Source of the DNA: AC-32 sp963763475
Lineage (GTDB): Bacteria; Actinomycetota; Thermoleophilia; Gaiellales; Gaiellaceae
NCBI GenBank assembly: GCA_963763475.1
Contig: CAVXOR010000004.1
Location: 434,001-498,000, forward strand
Direction: 5' to 3'
DNA: 64,000 nucleotides
The translations under genes were made by a program, and so were the position numbers. Every line of letters begins with the position of its first letter. Position 1 is the stretch's first letter. The notes below the pieces were generated by a model. The model had not been told where the DNA came from and did no database searches. It saw only the letters and a list, made by a program, of their open reading frames with translations. Below are positions 24,443 through 33,778 of the stretch, in pieces.

Positions 24443-24871
24443 CTACTGCGCTCCCTCGTCGTGGCGCGGCAGCCCGTCGTCCGGGAGCTGCTCCCAGGGT
24501 GCCTTCGAGGCGACGAAGGTGTGAAACGAGGGCCGGATCCCCGGATCGCCGTCGAGCGCTCCGAGCCGGATCCCGATCTGGTCGCCCTCGGGCCACTCGT
24601 TCCCGAAGAGGCTCGAGCCGCAGACCTTGCAGAACGCCTTCACGCGCCCGTCTCCGGGCCGGAAGACGGTGATCAGCTCCTCGCCCTGAATCAGGCGAAA
24701 GCCTTCTCTCGGAACCCGGCCTTGGGTCCCGCCGAAGGCGCCCGAGTGCTTGCGGCAGCGCGAGCAGTGACAGTGGCTCGCCCAGAGGAACGGGGCAGTG
24801 ACCTCGAACTGGACGCCGCCGCAGAGGCACGATCCCCGCAGTGGATTGTCGGCGCTCGGCTCGCTTGCCAT
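24443..24871 (-). CDS. GFA / CENP-V family zinc protein
   Basis: A 142-residue protein of the glutathione-dependent formaldehyde-activating (GFA)/CENP-V fold. The zinc-binding Cys sets are SCLCGGVQFEV, HCHCSRCRKHSG and FCKVCGSSLFG, the full family complement. Most members are zinc proteins of unknown catalysis; the GFA name does not prove formaldehyde chemistry, and actinobacteria generally use mycothiol rather than glutathione. Start ATG 24871. Confidence 0.87.
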   Translation of the reverse strand: MASEPSADNPLRGSCLCGGVQFEVTAPFLWASHCHCSRCRKHSGAFGGTQGRVPREGFRLIQGEELITVFRPGDGRVKAFCKVCGSSLFGNEWPEGDQIGIRLGALDGDPGIRPSFHTFVASKAPWEQLPDDGLPRHDEGAQ

Positions 24872-24919
24872 TCGGTCACGACTATGCCAACGACACGCGG
24901 CGCGTGAGACGCTACGGCG

Positions 24920-26032
24920 GTGACGGACGCGCCGGGCGTGGATGAGATTCAGCGGATCGTCGCGATCGAGAGCCCGGTTGTCCGCAACCTCGAGATCACG
25001 TACTGCTACTCGCGTCTCGCAGCAGCCGCTGCAACGCGGATCGGCGCAGGCGCGAACTGGTGCACGTACGCAACCTGGGCGTCGCGACAGGCGGGCGGGA
25101 CGATCCGGGGCGACGACCTGCTCGCCGACCTGGAGCGCAGGCTCGGCCAGGGCCGCTGGGTGCTGCATCCGATCGCGACGCTCTGGCGCAAGCTGCTGCG
25201 CCGCGGCCTCTTCGACCGGAAGACCCGGCTCGGCCGCCTCACCGCCGAGCTCCACACCCCGTTCGACGCCTTCGAGCTCGCAAGCGACGCCGTCTCTCGC
25301 GGCAACCTCAAGGTGTTCGAGGAGATCGGGCTCCAGTTCGCCCGGTATCTCGAGAGCGGACACTCCAACGGCCTCAGGCCAGGCGACCCGCCGGAGGGCC
25401 AGCGCCTGCTGAGCCAGGCCTTCGCGCACTACGAGCGGGCTCGGGGGGAACGCGATCCCAAGCGGCGCGCCGAACTCGCCTTCCTGGCGAACCTGGAGAT
25501 CGGCCTCCACGAGCAGACGCGCCTGCAGCCGCAGATCCTCGAGGCTCTCGATGCTCCGTCGTCCACGCAGGAGGACCTGGGCCGTCGGGCGCTCGACGCG
25601 CTCTTTCCGTCCGCGTCGCGCTGGTGGGGCTGGGCGCGACGCTCGGTCGCCGGTGCCCTGGGCGTCCCGGCCCGAGCGATCCAGCGAGCCTCGAACAAGC
25701 TCGCGCGCGAGGTGATCACCGCGAACCTGATGGTGCTGACCGTGCCCGGACGCGTGCTGATGCTCAGCGCGCATCTCGACGACGCTTACCCGGACGAGCT
25801 GGCGGAGCCGACCGATCCGGAGCTGAACGAGCTACTGGCGCGCTTCGAGCCGGTTCCGCCGGCCGAGGACAACTGCGGCGCCCGCGACTGGTCGGTCCTC
25901 GACGAGCGGATGCACTACATCGTGCACCTGTTCCGGGTGTTCCACTCGGCCGCGCAGCTGTCAGAGCCGCCATTCACACAGGGGCAGATCGCGAGCATCG
26001 GCCGCGGCCACGTTCCCGGGGGGCAACTCTGA
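24920..26032 (+). CDS. conserved hypothetical protein, 370 residues
   Basis: I do not recognise a characterised family. The protein is soluble and mostly helical. Distinctive segments: WCTYATWASRQAGGTIRGDD near the N-terminus, LANLEIGLHEQTRLQPQI in the middle, a W/R-rich SRWWGWARRSV, and MHYIVHLFRVFHSAAQL near the C-terminus. The three clusters look like a conserved pocket with Cys48, His and aromatic residues, suggesting an enzyme or ligand binder. Codon use resembles its neighbours. GTG start. Confidence 0.65.
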   Translation: MTDAPGVDEIQRIVAIESPVVRNLEITYCYSRLAAAAATRIGAGANWCTYATWASRQAGGTIRGDDLLADLERRLGQGRWVLHPIATLWRKLLRRGLFDRKTRLGRLTAELHTPFDAFELASDAVSRGNLKVFEEIGLQFARYLESGHSNGLRPGDPPEGQRLLSQAFAHYERARGERDPKRRAELAFLANLEIGLHEQTRLQPQILEALDAPSSTQEDLGRRALDALFPSASRWWGWARRSVAGALGVPARAIQRASNKLAREVITANLMVLTVPGRVLMLSAHLDDAYPDELAEPTDPELNELLARFEPVPPAEDNCGARDWSVLDERMHYIVHLFRVFHSAAQLSEPPFTQGQIASIGRGHVPGGQL

Positions 26033-26044
26033 CCGCTGGTCTGA

Positions 26045-28387
26045 CTACTCCCGTTTCGTCATCGCAAGCGCTTCGAGCTCGAAGTCGACGTAGTGCTCGC
26101 CGGAGACGTCGATCACCGCCTCCTTGATCGTGCCACCGGTGAACGCGTACGGGTGCGCCCCCGCGTAGTCGTCGGTCACCGGCTCCCCCCCATCCCGCCC
26201 CACGTTCAGGCCCTCGCCGACGAGCGAGAAGTTCCCGGGCTGCGTCATGATCTTGCCCTCGCCGACCTTCTCGTCGTCGATGAACAGCGACAGCGTCCCG
26301 GTCGTCGGCATCTCCTCCCCCTCGCGCACGAATGACGCGCCGAGGATCACGCGCCCGGTCGGGACTTCCTTCGTCGACTCGATCAGCTGCTCGTTGTCGC
26401 CGACGAAGTTGTAGACGTACTTGAGCTTGCGGTCCTTCACGTACAGCGAATGCCCGCCGAAGCGAGCCCCGTGCGAGAACAGCACGCCCGAGGCGTCCTC
26501 GGAGTCGATGTTCGCCTCGACCGCGATCGAGTAGCTGCGGTTCCGGATGTTGACGGCGGCGGTCTCGGGGATCTCGGCCGCGTCCGGGTAGTAGACATAG
26601 CGATCTCGCTGAGGGGCGACCTGCGGCCGGGTCGGGTCCGCCAGCACCTCGACGGCGGTCTTGTCCATCAGCGGCAGGCCGTTGTAGAGGTCGGCGAGGT
26701 GGAACCAGTGGTCGATCAGCTCCTCGAGCTTCTCGGGGTTCTCCGCCGCCACGTCGTGGCTTTCGGTCGGATCCTCGTCGGTGTGGAAGAGCTCCCAGCG
26801 ATCTTCCTCGAAATGGCCCCAGCCGGCGATCGTCGGGTGGACGCTGACCGCCTTCCATCCCTCCTTCCAGACGGCGCGCGAGCCGAGCATCGAGAAGAAC
26901 GCAGACTCCTTCGGCGTCGGCGCGTCGTCACTCTCGAAGGTCGAGCGGAAGCTCACGCCCTCCAGCGGTATCTGCTCGTAGCCCTTGACGGTCTCGGGCA
27001 GCTCGACGCCGACGAGGTCGTAGATCGTCGGGGCGATGTCGGTGGCGTGCAGGAACTGGTGCCGCAGCTCGCCCTTCGCGCCGATGCCCCTGGGCCAGGA
27101 AACCAGGAGCGGGTCGGCCACGCCGCCCTCGAAGTTGTAGCGCTTCCACATCTTGAAAGGCGTGTTGAAGGCCCAGGCCCAGCCGACCGGATAGTGGTTG
27201 TAGGTCGCAGTCGAGCCGAGCTCGTCGAGGTACTCGAGGTTCTGCTCGATCGTGTCCGGGATCCCGTTGAAGAACTTGTTCTCGTTGACCGACCCGTTCG
27301 GGCCGCCTTCGCCGGACGCGCCGTTGTCGGAGACGAGCACGACGATCGTGTTGTCGAGATGCCCGGCCTCCTCGAGGAAGTCGAGCAACCGCCCGATCTC
27401 GTGGTCGGTGTGCGAGAGGAAGCCCGCGAACACCTCGGCCATCCGGCAGAACAGCCCCTGTTCGTCGTCCGACAGTGACTCCCACGGCCTGACCACGTCG
27501 AGCGGCGGCCAGGGCTCGCCCTCGACGCTCTTCTCCTCGGCGTACGGATTGAGCGGGGTGAGCTCGGCGCTCTCCGGGAAGATCCCGAGCTTCTTCTGAC
27601 GTTCGAAGACGAGCTCGCGGTAGGCCTCGTAACCCATGTCGAAGCGGCCCTTGTACTTCTCGATCCACTCCTTCGGCGCGTGGTGCGGCGCGTGGCACGC
27701 GCCCGGGCAGAAGTACATGAAGAACGGCTTGTCAGGCGTGATCGACTTGGCGTCCTTGACGAACTCGATCGCCTTGTCGGTCAGGTCGGTCGTCAGGTGG
27801 TAGCCGTCGTCGGGCATGGCCGGCTGCTCGACGGGGTGGTTGTCGTACACGAGGTCGGGATACCACTGGTTGGTCTCGCCGCCGAGGAAGCCGTAGTAGC
27901 GCTCGAACCCGCGCCCGACCGGCCAGTTGCGCTTAGTCGACGCCATGTTCATCTCGTCGGAGGCAACGAGATGCCACTTGCCGAGCATGTACGTGTTCCA
28001 GCCACGCTCGCCGAGCACCTCGGCAAGCGTGGCGCACTCGAACGGAATGTGACCGTTCGCGTTCGGGTAGCCGGTCGTCGCCTCCGCGATGCAGGCCATG
28101 CCGTTGGTGGTGTGGTTGCGCCCGGTCAGCAGCGATGAGCGGGTCGGCGAGCAGAGCGCGGTCGTGTGCCAGTTCGTGTACGTGAGCCCGGCACCGGCGA
28201 GCTTGTTGATGTTCGGCGTCTCGATCAAGCCGCCCCAGGGCTCCATCGAAGAGAAGCCGACGTCGTCCAGCACGATGTAGAGCACGCTCGGAGCGCCGGC
28301 CGGCGCGACCGGCTGCAGGTACGGCTCCCAGTCAGGAGTCGAATCCCGCTCGTCGAGCTTGATCGTGCCCTTGAACTCCTTGCCCAT
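26045..28387 (-). CDS. arylsulfatase (type I sulfatase)
   Basis: A 780-residue alkaline-phosphatase-superfamily sulfatase that hydrolyses sulfate esters. The metal-binding start is VLDDVGFSS; the C-x-P-x-R signature is LCSPTRSSLLTGRN, where C79 must be converted to formylglycine; GKWHL and the second metal site VLVSDNGASGEGGPNG follow. The last ~200 residues form the beta-rich C-terminal subdomain usual in long arylsulfatases. There is no obvious signal peptide. No formylglycine-generating enzyme or anaerobic maturase gene is in the window. ATG 28387 has a purine-rich GAAAGGGG upstream. Confidence 0.93.
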   Translation of the reverse strand: MGKEFKGTIKLDERDSTPDWEPYLQPVAPAGAPSVLYIVLDDVGFSSMEPWGGLIETPNINKLAGAGLTYTNWHTTALCSPTRSSLLTGRNHTTNGMACIAEATTGYPNANGHIPFECATLAEVLGERGWNTYMLGKWHLVASDEMNMASTKRNWPVGRGFERYYGFLGGETNQWYPDLVYDNHPVEQPAMPDDGYHLTTDLTDKAIEFVKDAKSITPDKPFFMYFCPGACHAPHHAPKEWIEKYKGRFDMGYEAYRELVFERQKKLGIFPESAELTPLNPYAEEKSVEGEPWPPLDVVRPWESLSDDEQGLFCRMAEVFAGFLSHTDHEIGRLLDFLEEAGHLDNTIVVLVSDNGASGEGGPNGSVNENKFFNGIPDTIEQNLEYLDELGSTATYNHYPVGWAWAFNTPFKMWKRYNFEGGVADPLLVSWPRGIGAKGELRHQFLHATDIAPTIYDLVGVELPETVKGYEQIPLEGVSFRSTFESDDAPTPKESAFFSMLGSRAVWKEGWKAVSVHPTIAGWGHFEEDRWELFHTDEDPTESHDVAAENPEKLEELIDHWFHLADLYNGLPLMDKTAVEVLADPTRPQVAPQRDRYVYYPDAAEIPETAAVNIRNRSYSIAVEANIDSEDASGVLFSHGARFGGHSLYVKDRKLKYVYNFVGDNEQLIESTKEVPTGRVILGASFVREGEEMPTTGTLSLFIDDEKVGEGKIMTQPGNFSLVGEGLNVGRDGGEPVTDDYAGAHPYAFTGGTIKEAVIDVSGEHYVDFELEALAMTKRE

Positions 28388-28488
28388 CTGCTCGCCCCTT
28401 TCGCAGTGCTGACTGCACGAGGATCACAGCGGGCGGGAGCGGACGCCTCCTCCCGAGGGGATGAAGCCGTAGGAGTAGGCTCGGATAC

Positions 28489-29139
28489 GTGAGCTCCTAC
28501 GAGACCACCCTCCAGCCTGCCGCCTCACGCGACGATGCCCGAGTGCTCTTCGGCCAGACGATGGGTCTGGTCGCGATTACCACGGGCTTCTTCGCCATCG
28601 GCGCCTACCTCGGCCGCGACCTCTCGCAGGGCTGGGGCCTCGTCCTGTTCATCGCGAGTTTCGGTCTGCTGCTCGGCCTCAACTACGCCGCCTCGCGCTC
28701 CGAGCAGCTCGCGATCGCTTTCCTGTTCGGCTTCGGCGTTCTCGTGGGCCTCGCGACTGCGCCGACGATCGCCTACTACGCCGCCACGAACCCCCAGTCG
28801 GTGTGGCAGGCAGGCGGAGCGACCGCCCTGTTCATCGCGGGCTTCGGAGCGTTCGGCTACGCCACGCGCCGCGACCTCTCGGGGCTGGCGCGAGTGTGCT
28901 TCTGGGCGCTGCTGGCGCTGATCGTCTTCGGGATCGTCGCCATCTTCGTGCGCATCCCGAACAGCGCCCTGATCTACGCGATCGCCGGCCTCGTGATCTT
29001 CGCCGGGTTCACGATGTACGACTTTCAACGGCTCAGAAAGACGAAGGACATCCGGGCTGCTCCGCTCCTGGCCGCGTCGATCTTCCTGGACGTGCTGAAC
29101 GTCTTCTTGCTGTTGCTGTCGCTGTTCAACCGACGCTGA
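28489..29139 (+). CDS. Bax inhibitor-1-like membrane protein
   Basis: A 216-residue membrane protein with seven hydrophobic segments, of the BI-1/YccA/TMBIM family (pH-sensitive Ca2+ leak channels in characterised members). Family-like text includes the N-terminal FGQTMGLVAITTGFFAIGAYLG, ALIYAIAGLVIFAGFTMYDFQRL (the conserved YDxQ-like acidic pair region) and the ending ASIFLDVLNVFLLLLSLF. GTG start preceded by TAGGCT at 28476-28481, 7 bp upstream (leaderless). Confidence 0.87.
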   Translation: MSSYETTLQPAASRDDARVLFGQTMGLVAITTGFFAIGAYLGRDLSQGWGLVLFIASFGLLLGLNYAASRSEQLAIAFLFGFGVLVGLATAPTIAYYAATNPQSVWQAGGATALFIAGFGAFGYATRRDLSGLARVCFWALLALIVFGIVAIFVRIPNSALIYAIAGLVIFAGFTMYDFQRLRKTKDIRAAPLLAASIFLDVLNVFLLLLSLFNRR

Positions 29140-29163
29140 CTCGGCGAGCGCTAGCCTGAAGCC

Positions 29164-29955
29164 GTGGCTGCCGCTTCCAAGGCGGACTTCGAAGGCGACG
29201 TCGACCGCCTCTATGGACTGCCGCTGAACGAGTTCACATCGGCACGCGATGAGCTCGTCAAACTGCTGCGCGCGCAAGGCGAGCGTGAGCGGGCGCAGGA
29301 GGTCAAGACGTTGCGCAAGCCGACAGCCGCCGTCTGGGTCGTGAATCAACTCGCCCGCGAGCGACAGCTCGACGTTCAGCGGCTCCTCAAGGCAGGCGAG
29401 TCACTGACGAAGAGCCAGGCGCAGGCCGCTGCCGGCAAATCGTCACAGGCGTTTCCCGAGGCGCGGCAGAATGAGCGGAACGCACTCGAGCGGTTGGCAG
29501 AGGCGGCACGCGAGATCGGCGAGCGCGTGGGCATCGGCTCGGCCGCCCTGGGAAGAGCCAGGGAGACCTTGCGAGCTGCGTCGCTGACCGCCGAGGGACG
29601 CGAGCTTCTCAGGCGCGGGCGACTTACCGAGGAGATCGAGCCTCCAGGCTTCGAGGCACTCACCGGCATGGAGGGGCTTGGGCAGAAACCCGCTTCGGCG
29701 AAGAGGAAGCCGCCGCGAAGCAACGACCGGGCCGAGAAGCGGCGGGCAGTGAAGGAGGCGAGAGAACTCGTCCGTCAGCTGCGCGCCGAAGAGCGCGAGC
29801 TGGCCTCTGCGGCGCGGTCTGCTGCCCGAGAAGCCGAGCGAGCCGAAGCGGAGGCGGGCGCAGCCCGAGGCCGCGCCGCGGATGCTCGAGCGGAGGCGCT
29901 GGACGTGTCCGAGCGGCGCAAGGCGGCGGAAGCCGAGCTCGATCGACTCGGTTAG
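29164..29955 (+). CDS. conserved hypothetical coiled-coil protein
   Basis: A 263-residue, highly charged protein with no recognised catalytic domain. The N-terminus (DRLYGLPLNEFTSARDELVK; LRKPTAAVWVVNQLARE) resembles a group of uncharacterised actinobacterial proteins; residues ~185-263 are a continuous Arg/Ala/Glu coiled coil. GTG start with TAGCCT (29152-29157) 6 bp upstream. Probably transcribed separately from the BI-1-like gene, 24 bp before it. Confidence 0.7.
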   Translation: MAAASKADFEGDVDRLYGLPLNEFTSARDELVKLLRAQGERERAQEVKTLRKPTAAVWVVNQLARERQLDVQRLLKAGESLTKSQAQAAAGKSSQAFPEARQNERNALERLAEAAREIGERVGIGSAALGRARETLRAASLTAEGRELLRRGRLTEEIEPPGFEALTGMEGLGQKPASAKRKPPRSNDRAEKRRAVKEARELVRQLRAEERELASAARSAAREAERAEAEAGAARGRAADARAEALDVSERRKAAEAELDRLG

Positions 29956-29968
29956 CCGGACACGGTCA

Positions 29969-30568
29969 TCAACTGACCGGCGCGTAGGCCGACCAGATCA
30001 GCACATCGAGAATTCGGACCTCGGTCAGTGGGCGGTATCCCCGACTCAACAGGTCACGCTGGACCTGGCTCAGCGCGTCAAGGTTCTGATCCAAGTCTTG
30101 CTTGTAGCTCTCGACCAGGGCCGCCGCACGCGCCCCGAACGACGCGGGTGAGGCCGTCGCCTCGTCCGCCGCGAGATACGCCTGCACGACGCTGTCCAGC
30201 ATCGGTATCAGCGCAGGTCGCTTCGGGTGTAGTGCCTTCGTCATCTTCGAGAAGCCGATCCCGGAGATCTCGGCGAACGCGTCGAAGAGCCGCAGCAACG
30301 AGGGCCACGGAATGAACTCGTCCGCCAGCGATGCCTCGGGGGCGATCGAGCGCAAGGCGCTCTCGATCCGGCGGCGGCGTTCGAGAATCGCCGCAATCTG
30401 GGCCGCAGAGATCCGCGCACCGCCGCGGTTCGCGTGCCTCAGGTCGCTCTCGTCGAACGAGCTCGGCGGCGAGTCGCGCGAGTCGTAGCCGGGGAACGCC
30501 TCGACGAACCTAATCGTCGCCTCGAGTGGATCCTCGAGCTCGAGGCCGTCCCTAAGGACGATCCTCAC
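29969..30568 (-). CDS. DUF6308-like protein
   Basis: A 199-residue protein resembling the actinobacterial DUF6308 family, recognised by GIGFSKMTKALHPKRPALIPMLDSVVQAYL, a helix-hairpin-helix-like element followed by a conserved L-x-P-x-L-D. A DNA-glycosylase-like HhH fold is a reasonable guess but no catalytic Lys/Asp is proven. GTG 30568 overlaps the ABC permease's stop (GTGA), placing it as the third gene of the exporter operon. Confidence 0.68.
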   Translation of the reverse strand: MRIVLRDGLELEDPLEATIRFVEAFPGYDSRDSPPSSFDESDLRHANRGGARISAAQIAAILERRRRIESALRSIAPEASLADEFIPWPSLLRLFDAFAEISGIGFSKMTKALHPKRPALIPMLDSVVQAYLAADEATASPASFGARAAALVESYKQDLDQNLDALSQVQRDLLSRGYRPLTEVRILDVLIWSAYAPVS

Positions 30569-31338
30569 TGTGCGACGACGCGCCGGTACTTCCAGGCCGA
30601 GAGCGGCGCGAAGACGATGATGATCGCCAGCGTCCAGACCAGCGCCAGCCAGACGTTGTTCGCGGCCGGGATGCCGAGGAACAGCGCGCGGGCGGCGTTG
30701 ACCATCCTCGTGAACGGGTTGTGCTCGGCGATCGGCTGGAGCCAGCTCGGCATCGTCGCGACGGGGACGAACGCTGACGAGACGAACGTGACCGGGAACA
30801 GGATCGTGAAGCCGTAGGCATTCGCCGCCTCCGGCGACGAGGACGAGAGCCCGATGAAGGCGAACACCCACGAGAACGCGTAGCCGATCAGCAGGAGCAG
30901 CAGGATCCCGGCGACGACCTCCCCCACGCTGCTCGAGAAGTTGAATCCGATCAGCAGCCCGACCGTGAACATCACGACGAGCTGGAAGATGTTGGTGACC
31001 ACGTCGCCCAACGTGCGACCGGTCAACAGCGCGGAGCGGGTCATCGGCAGCGAGCGGAACCTGTCGATCAGGCCCTTCTTCAGGTCGTCCGACAGGCCGA
31101 GCGCCGTCACGAAGCCTCCGAAGACGATCGACTGGACGATGATCCCGGGCATCAGGAAGTCGACGTAGTCGAAGCCGGGCGTCTTGATCGCCCCGCCGAA
31201 GACGTAGACGAAGAGCAGGATGAAGAGGATCGGCTGGATCGTGAAGCCGACGAGCAGGTCCGGCTGGCGCGGGATCCGCAGCAGGCTGCGCTTCGCCAGG
31301 ACGAGGGTGTCGGAGATGCCGTACTGAAGGGCCTTCAC
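30565..31338 (-). CDS. ABC-2 type exporter permease (DrrB-like)
   Basis: A 257-residue permease with six TM helices of the ABC-2 family, closest in pattern to DrrB: PDLLVGFTIQPILFILLFVYVFGGAI, the coupling helix RFRSLPMTRSALLTGRTLGD, and a final membrane helix at ALVWTLAIIIVFAPLSAWKYRR. Partners with the adjacent ATPase in a two-component exporter of hydrophobic compounds or lipids. Its start overlaps the ATPase stop by 4 bp. Confidence 0.92.
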   Translation of the reverse strand: MKALQYGISDTLVLAKRSLLRIPRQPDLLVGFTIQPILFILLFVYVFGGAIKTPGFDYVDFLMPGIIVQSIVFGGFVTALGLSDDLKKGLIDRFRSLPMTRSALLTGRTLGDVVTNIFQLVVMFTVGLLIGFNFSSSVGEVVAGILLLLLIGYAFSWVFAFIGLSSSSPEAANAYGFTILFPVTFVSSAFVPVATMPSWLQPIAEHNPFTRMVNAARALFLGIPAANNVWLALVWTLAIIIVFAPLSAWKYRRVVAQ

Positions 31339-32309
31339 CGAGACGGAGCCTCCGCTTCCTCGCCCTCGTGCTCGGCCGCGTGCCCGGTCAGGGTCAGGAA
31401 GACGTCGTCGAGCGTCGGGGAGCTGACCGAGATGTCGTCGATCGCGATGCCGGCGTCGTCCAGCCGGCGAACGGCATCGGCGATCGTTCCCCGGCGCTCG
31501 ACCACTGGGACACGGACGGATCCATCCTCGAGGAACGGGCGATCGCTGGCGATCGAAGCGAGCGCGGCGACCGCCTCGTCCCCGCGCTGCTCGTCGCAGA
31601 GATGGATGTCGAGCCGCTCGCCGCCAACCTGGCCCTTCAGTTCGCGCGGAGTCCCCTCCGCGATCACCAGGCCCCGATCGATCACCGCGATGCGATTCGC
31701 GAGCCGATCGGCCTCGTCGAGGAGCTGCGTTGTGAGCAGCACGGTTGTGCCTTCGGATACGAGCGCCTCGATCGCGTCCCAGAGCTCGATGCGGCTGCGG
31801 ATGTCGAGCCCGGTCGTCGGCTCGTCGAGGAACAGGACCGGCGGCCGGGCTACCAGCGCGGCGGCAAGGTCGAGCCGGCGGCGCATTCCGCCCGAGTAGG
31901 TGCGAACGAGACGATCGCCGGCGTCGGTGAGGTCGAAGGACGTCAGGAGCTCCCGCGCGCGTGCATGCGGACGTCCTCGCGGGAGGTGGTAGAGCCGACC
32001 GACCATCTCGAGGTTCTCGAAGCCGGTCAGGTTCTCGTCCACGGCGGCGTACTGACCGGCGAGCCCGATCTGCTCGCGCACCTTGGCGGCATCGCGGACG
32101 ACGTCGAAACCCGCAACGCGCGCGGACCCCTCGTCCGGCAGCAGCAGGGTCGTCAGGATCCGAACAGCCGTCGTCTTACCCGCACCGTTCGGGCCGAGCA
32201 GGCCGAAGACGCTGCCCGGCTCGACGTGCAAGTCGACGCCGCGAAGCGCGTGGACGTCGCCGTAGCTCTTTCGCAGTCCGGAGGTCTCGACGGCGGGGGC
32301 GCTGTGCAC
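31335..32309 (-). CDS. ABC exporter ATP-binding protein (DrrA-like)
   Basis: A 324-residue nucleotide-binding subunit of the daunorubicin-resistance DrrA class. Walker A GPNGAGKTT (~39-47), signature YSGGMRRRLDLA, Walker B VLFLDEPTTGLD, and the family's C-terminal ~90-residue regulatory tail (SSPTLDDVFLTLTGHAAE). GTG 32309 is chosen because TAGCGT sits 7 bp upstream; the frame stays open further 5'. Substrate unknown: DrrAB homologues move antibiotics, lipids or glycolipids. Confidence 0.92.
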   Translation of the reverse strand: MHSAPAVETSGLRKSYGDVHALRGVDLHVEPGSVFGLLGPNGAGKTTAVRILTTLLLPDEGSARVAGFDVVRDAAKVREQIGLAGQYAAVDENLTGFENLEMVGRLYHLPRGRPHARARELLTSFDLTDAGDRLVRTYSGGMRRRLDLAAALVARPPVLFLDEPTTGLDIRSRIELWDAIEALVSEGTTVLLTTQLLDEADRLANRIAVIDRGLVIAEGTPRELKGQVGGERLDIHLCDEQRGDEAVAALASIASDRPFLEDGSVRVPVVERRGTIADAVRRLDDAGIAIDDISVSSPTLDDVFLTLTGHAAEHEGEEAEAPSR

Positions 32310-32409
32310 TTTCTCTACGCTAGCGGTCGGTGCGCCGACGGCTGTTAGGTCGCGCGAACGCCCCCATGGGAATCGAGCCCCGCATGATTTCCACCGCACC
32401 GCGCCAGCT

Positions 32410-33501
32410 CTACGCTCCACAGAAAGATGCGTCCAGCAGCCTCTTCAGCGCGGCCCCGGCCGAAGGCGAAAGCGGGAGACTGTTGCTCATCGCGACTACG
32501 CGTCGGCGGCCGTCAGGGCTGCTCCAGGCGGCGGAGACAGTACCGAGGAGGGCGCCGGTGTGGCCGATCGCGGTTCCGCACGGAGTCCGGAAAGCGGCGA
32601 GCCCCAATCCGTAGCGCGAACCGGGCGCCGGCCGCATGCGCTCGAGCAGGCGAGGCGGAAGCAGGCGGCCCCGGAGAAGAGCGCGGAGAAAGCGCGACAG
32701 ATCGGACGCCGTGGAGACGATGGACCCAGCGGCCCAGGCCCACGATGTGTTCACCGTGCTGCGATCGCGAGCGGTCGCGAGGCTGCCGACGATGCCATCG
32801 TGCTCACTCGGGGCATACCCGTGCGCGTAACGCCGGCTGTTCCGGATGTCGGGTGAGAAACTCGTGTCCCTAAGCCCGACCGGCGTGAAGATCCGCTGTC
32901 GGAGCTGGCGCCCGAGACTCATCCCGGTAGCGCGCTCGACCACCATCCCGAGGAGTACGTAGTTCGTGCTGGCGTAGACGAAACGCTCACCGGGCCGCGC
33001 GACTGGACCCTGGGCCAGAGCCACAGCCACCAGCTCGCGCGGCCTCCACCGGCGCCGCGGCTGAGCGACCGTTCGGCGTACGAAGTCCGCGTCGTCCGCA
33101 TAGTCGGCGAGCCCAGACGAATGCGCGAGCAGCTGTCGAACGGTGATCCGGCCGCCGTCCGGGACGAGGCCGGGCACCCAACGGTCGACCGTGTCCTCGA
33201 GCGCCAGTCGGTGCTCGGCGACGAGCTGGAGCACGACGACCGCGACAAAGGTCTTCGTGATGCTGCCCACACGGAAACGATCGTGAGCGTCAAGCGGTAC
33301 ACGTCCTTTCAGCACGGCGAATCCGCTGGTCGTCTCGCGACGCGACGGGCCGTTGTCGACCAGAACGAGGGCGCCGGGACTCCCCGCGTCGACGACGTTG
33401 GCCGCCGACGGCCTCGCCGGGCCGCTTCGCAGGGCAATACCGCCGATGACGATCGCCAAAGAAGCTGCCGTCCCCAAAGCAATCAGAGCGGCAGCCTTCA
33501 C
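32410..33501 (-). CDS. secreted serine beta-lactamase-like hydrolase (class C/ D-Ala-D-Ala carboxypeptidase family)
   Basis: A 363-residue exported serine hydrolase: signal peptide or anchor (AAALIALGTAASLAIVIGGIAL), the S-x-x-K motif in RVGSITKTF, Y-A-S/N in FVYASTNYVLLG, and the third-box H-T-G in IGHTGALLG. The family includes carboxypeptidases, esterases and lactamases; peptidoglycan or ester hydrolysis cannot be told apart here. GTG 33501 with GAAAGGATC upstream is the start: a longer frame to about 33672 merely reads through the ssrA-derived repeat. Confidence 0.85.
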   Translation of the reverse strand: MKAAALIALGTAASLAIVIGGIALRSGPARPSAANVVDAGSPGALVLVDNGPSRRETTSGFAVLKGRVPLDAHDRFRVGSITKTFVAVVVLQLVAEHRLALEDTVDRWVPGLVPDGGRITVRQLLAHSSGLADYADDADFVRRTVAQPRRRWRPRELVAVALAQGPVARPGERFVYASTNYVLLGMVVERATGMSLGRQLRQRIFTPVGLRDTSFSPDIRNSRRYAHGYAPSEHDGIVGSLATARDRSTVNTSWAWAAGSIVSTASDLSRFLRALLRGRLLPPRLLERMRPAPGSRYGLGLAAFRTPCGTAIGHTGALLGTVSAAWSSPDGRRRVVAMSNSLPLSPSAGAALKRLLDASFCGA

Positions 33502-33586
33502 GATCCTTTCACCGCTACAGCGTATGTGCCTAGACAGCGCTTTTCCGACAGGCTCGTCAGACGTGATCCCAACCAGGGGCCCACGC

Positions 33587-33633
33587 GGAAACCGGGTTTC
33601 CTCCGTGAAGCGAGCAGCCGGGCTTTGCCCGGC
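33587..33633 (-). terminator. two hairpins, probably the ancestral ssrA terminator
   Basis: GGAAACC-G-GGTTTCC (33587-33601) and GCCGGGC-TTT-GCCCGGC (33617-33633) lie just beyond the ssrA-like fragment, in the position expected of its 3' terminator. The rest of 33502-33641 holds no gene, only the promoter region of the serine hydrolase. Confidence 0.4.
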
Positions 33634-33641
33634 CGCGATGC

Positions 33642-33669
33642 GATGGAGGCGGCGGGAATCGAACCCGCG
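33642..33669 (-). repeat. 28-bp duplicate of the ssrA 3' end (attachment-site copy)
   Basis: Identical over 28 bp to 38698-38725. On the minus strand it spells the T-arm and acceptor end of tmRNA (GCGGGTTCGATTCCCGCC then GCCTCCA) with no tmRNA body upstream. It marks the distal end of an element inserted at ssrA. Confidence 0.8.
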
Positions 33670-33778
33670 CAAGATTTCGACGGCCTTCCTGGCCCCAGGC
33701 GTTGTTAGGCTCTTGACCTCGGCTCGGCTCGTTCGTTACAAGGGACGCTTGCGACGTGCGAACGCGGAGGAGGTAGCT

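Noticed and set aside
33502..33672. N-terminal extension of the serine hydrolase beginning MRGFDSRRLH
   Set aside because: This is the ssrA 3' repeat read as protein, a common artefact at tRNA/tmRNA ends; the GTG at 33501 has a ribosome site and a signal peptide.
33642..33700. A complete tRNA on the minus strand
   Set aside because: Only a T-arm and acceptor strand are present; no D-arm, anticodon arm or 5' acceptor strand upstream.
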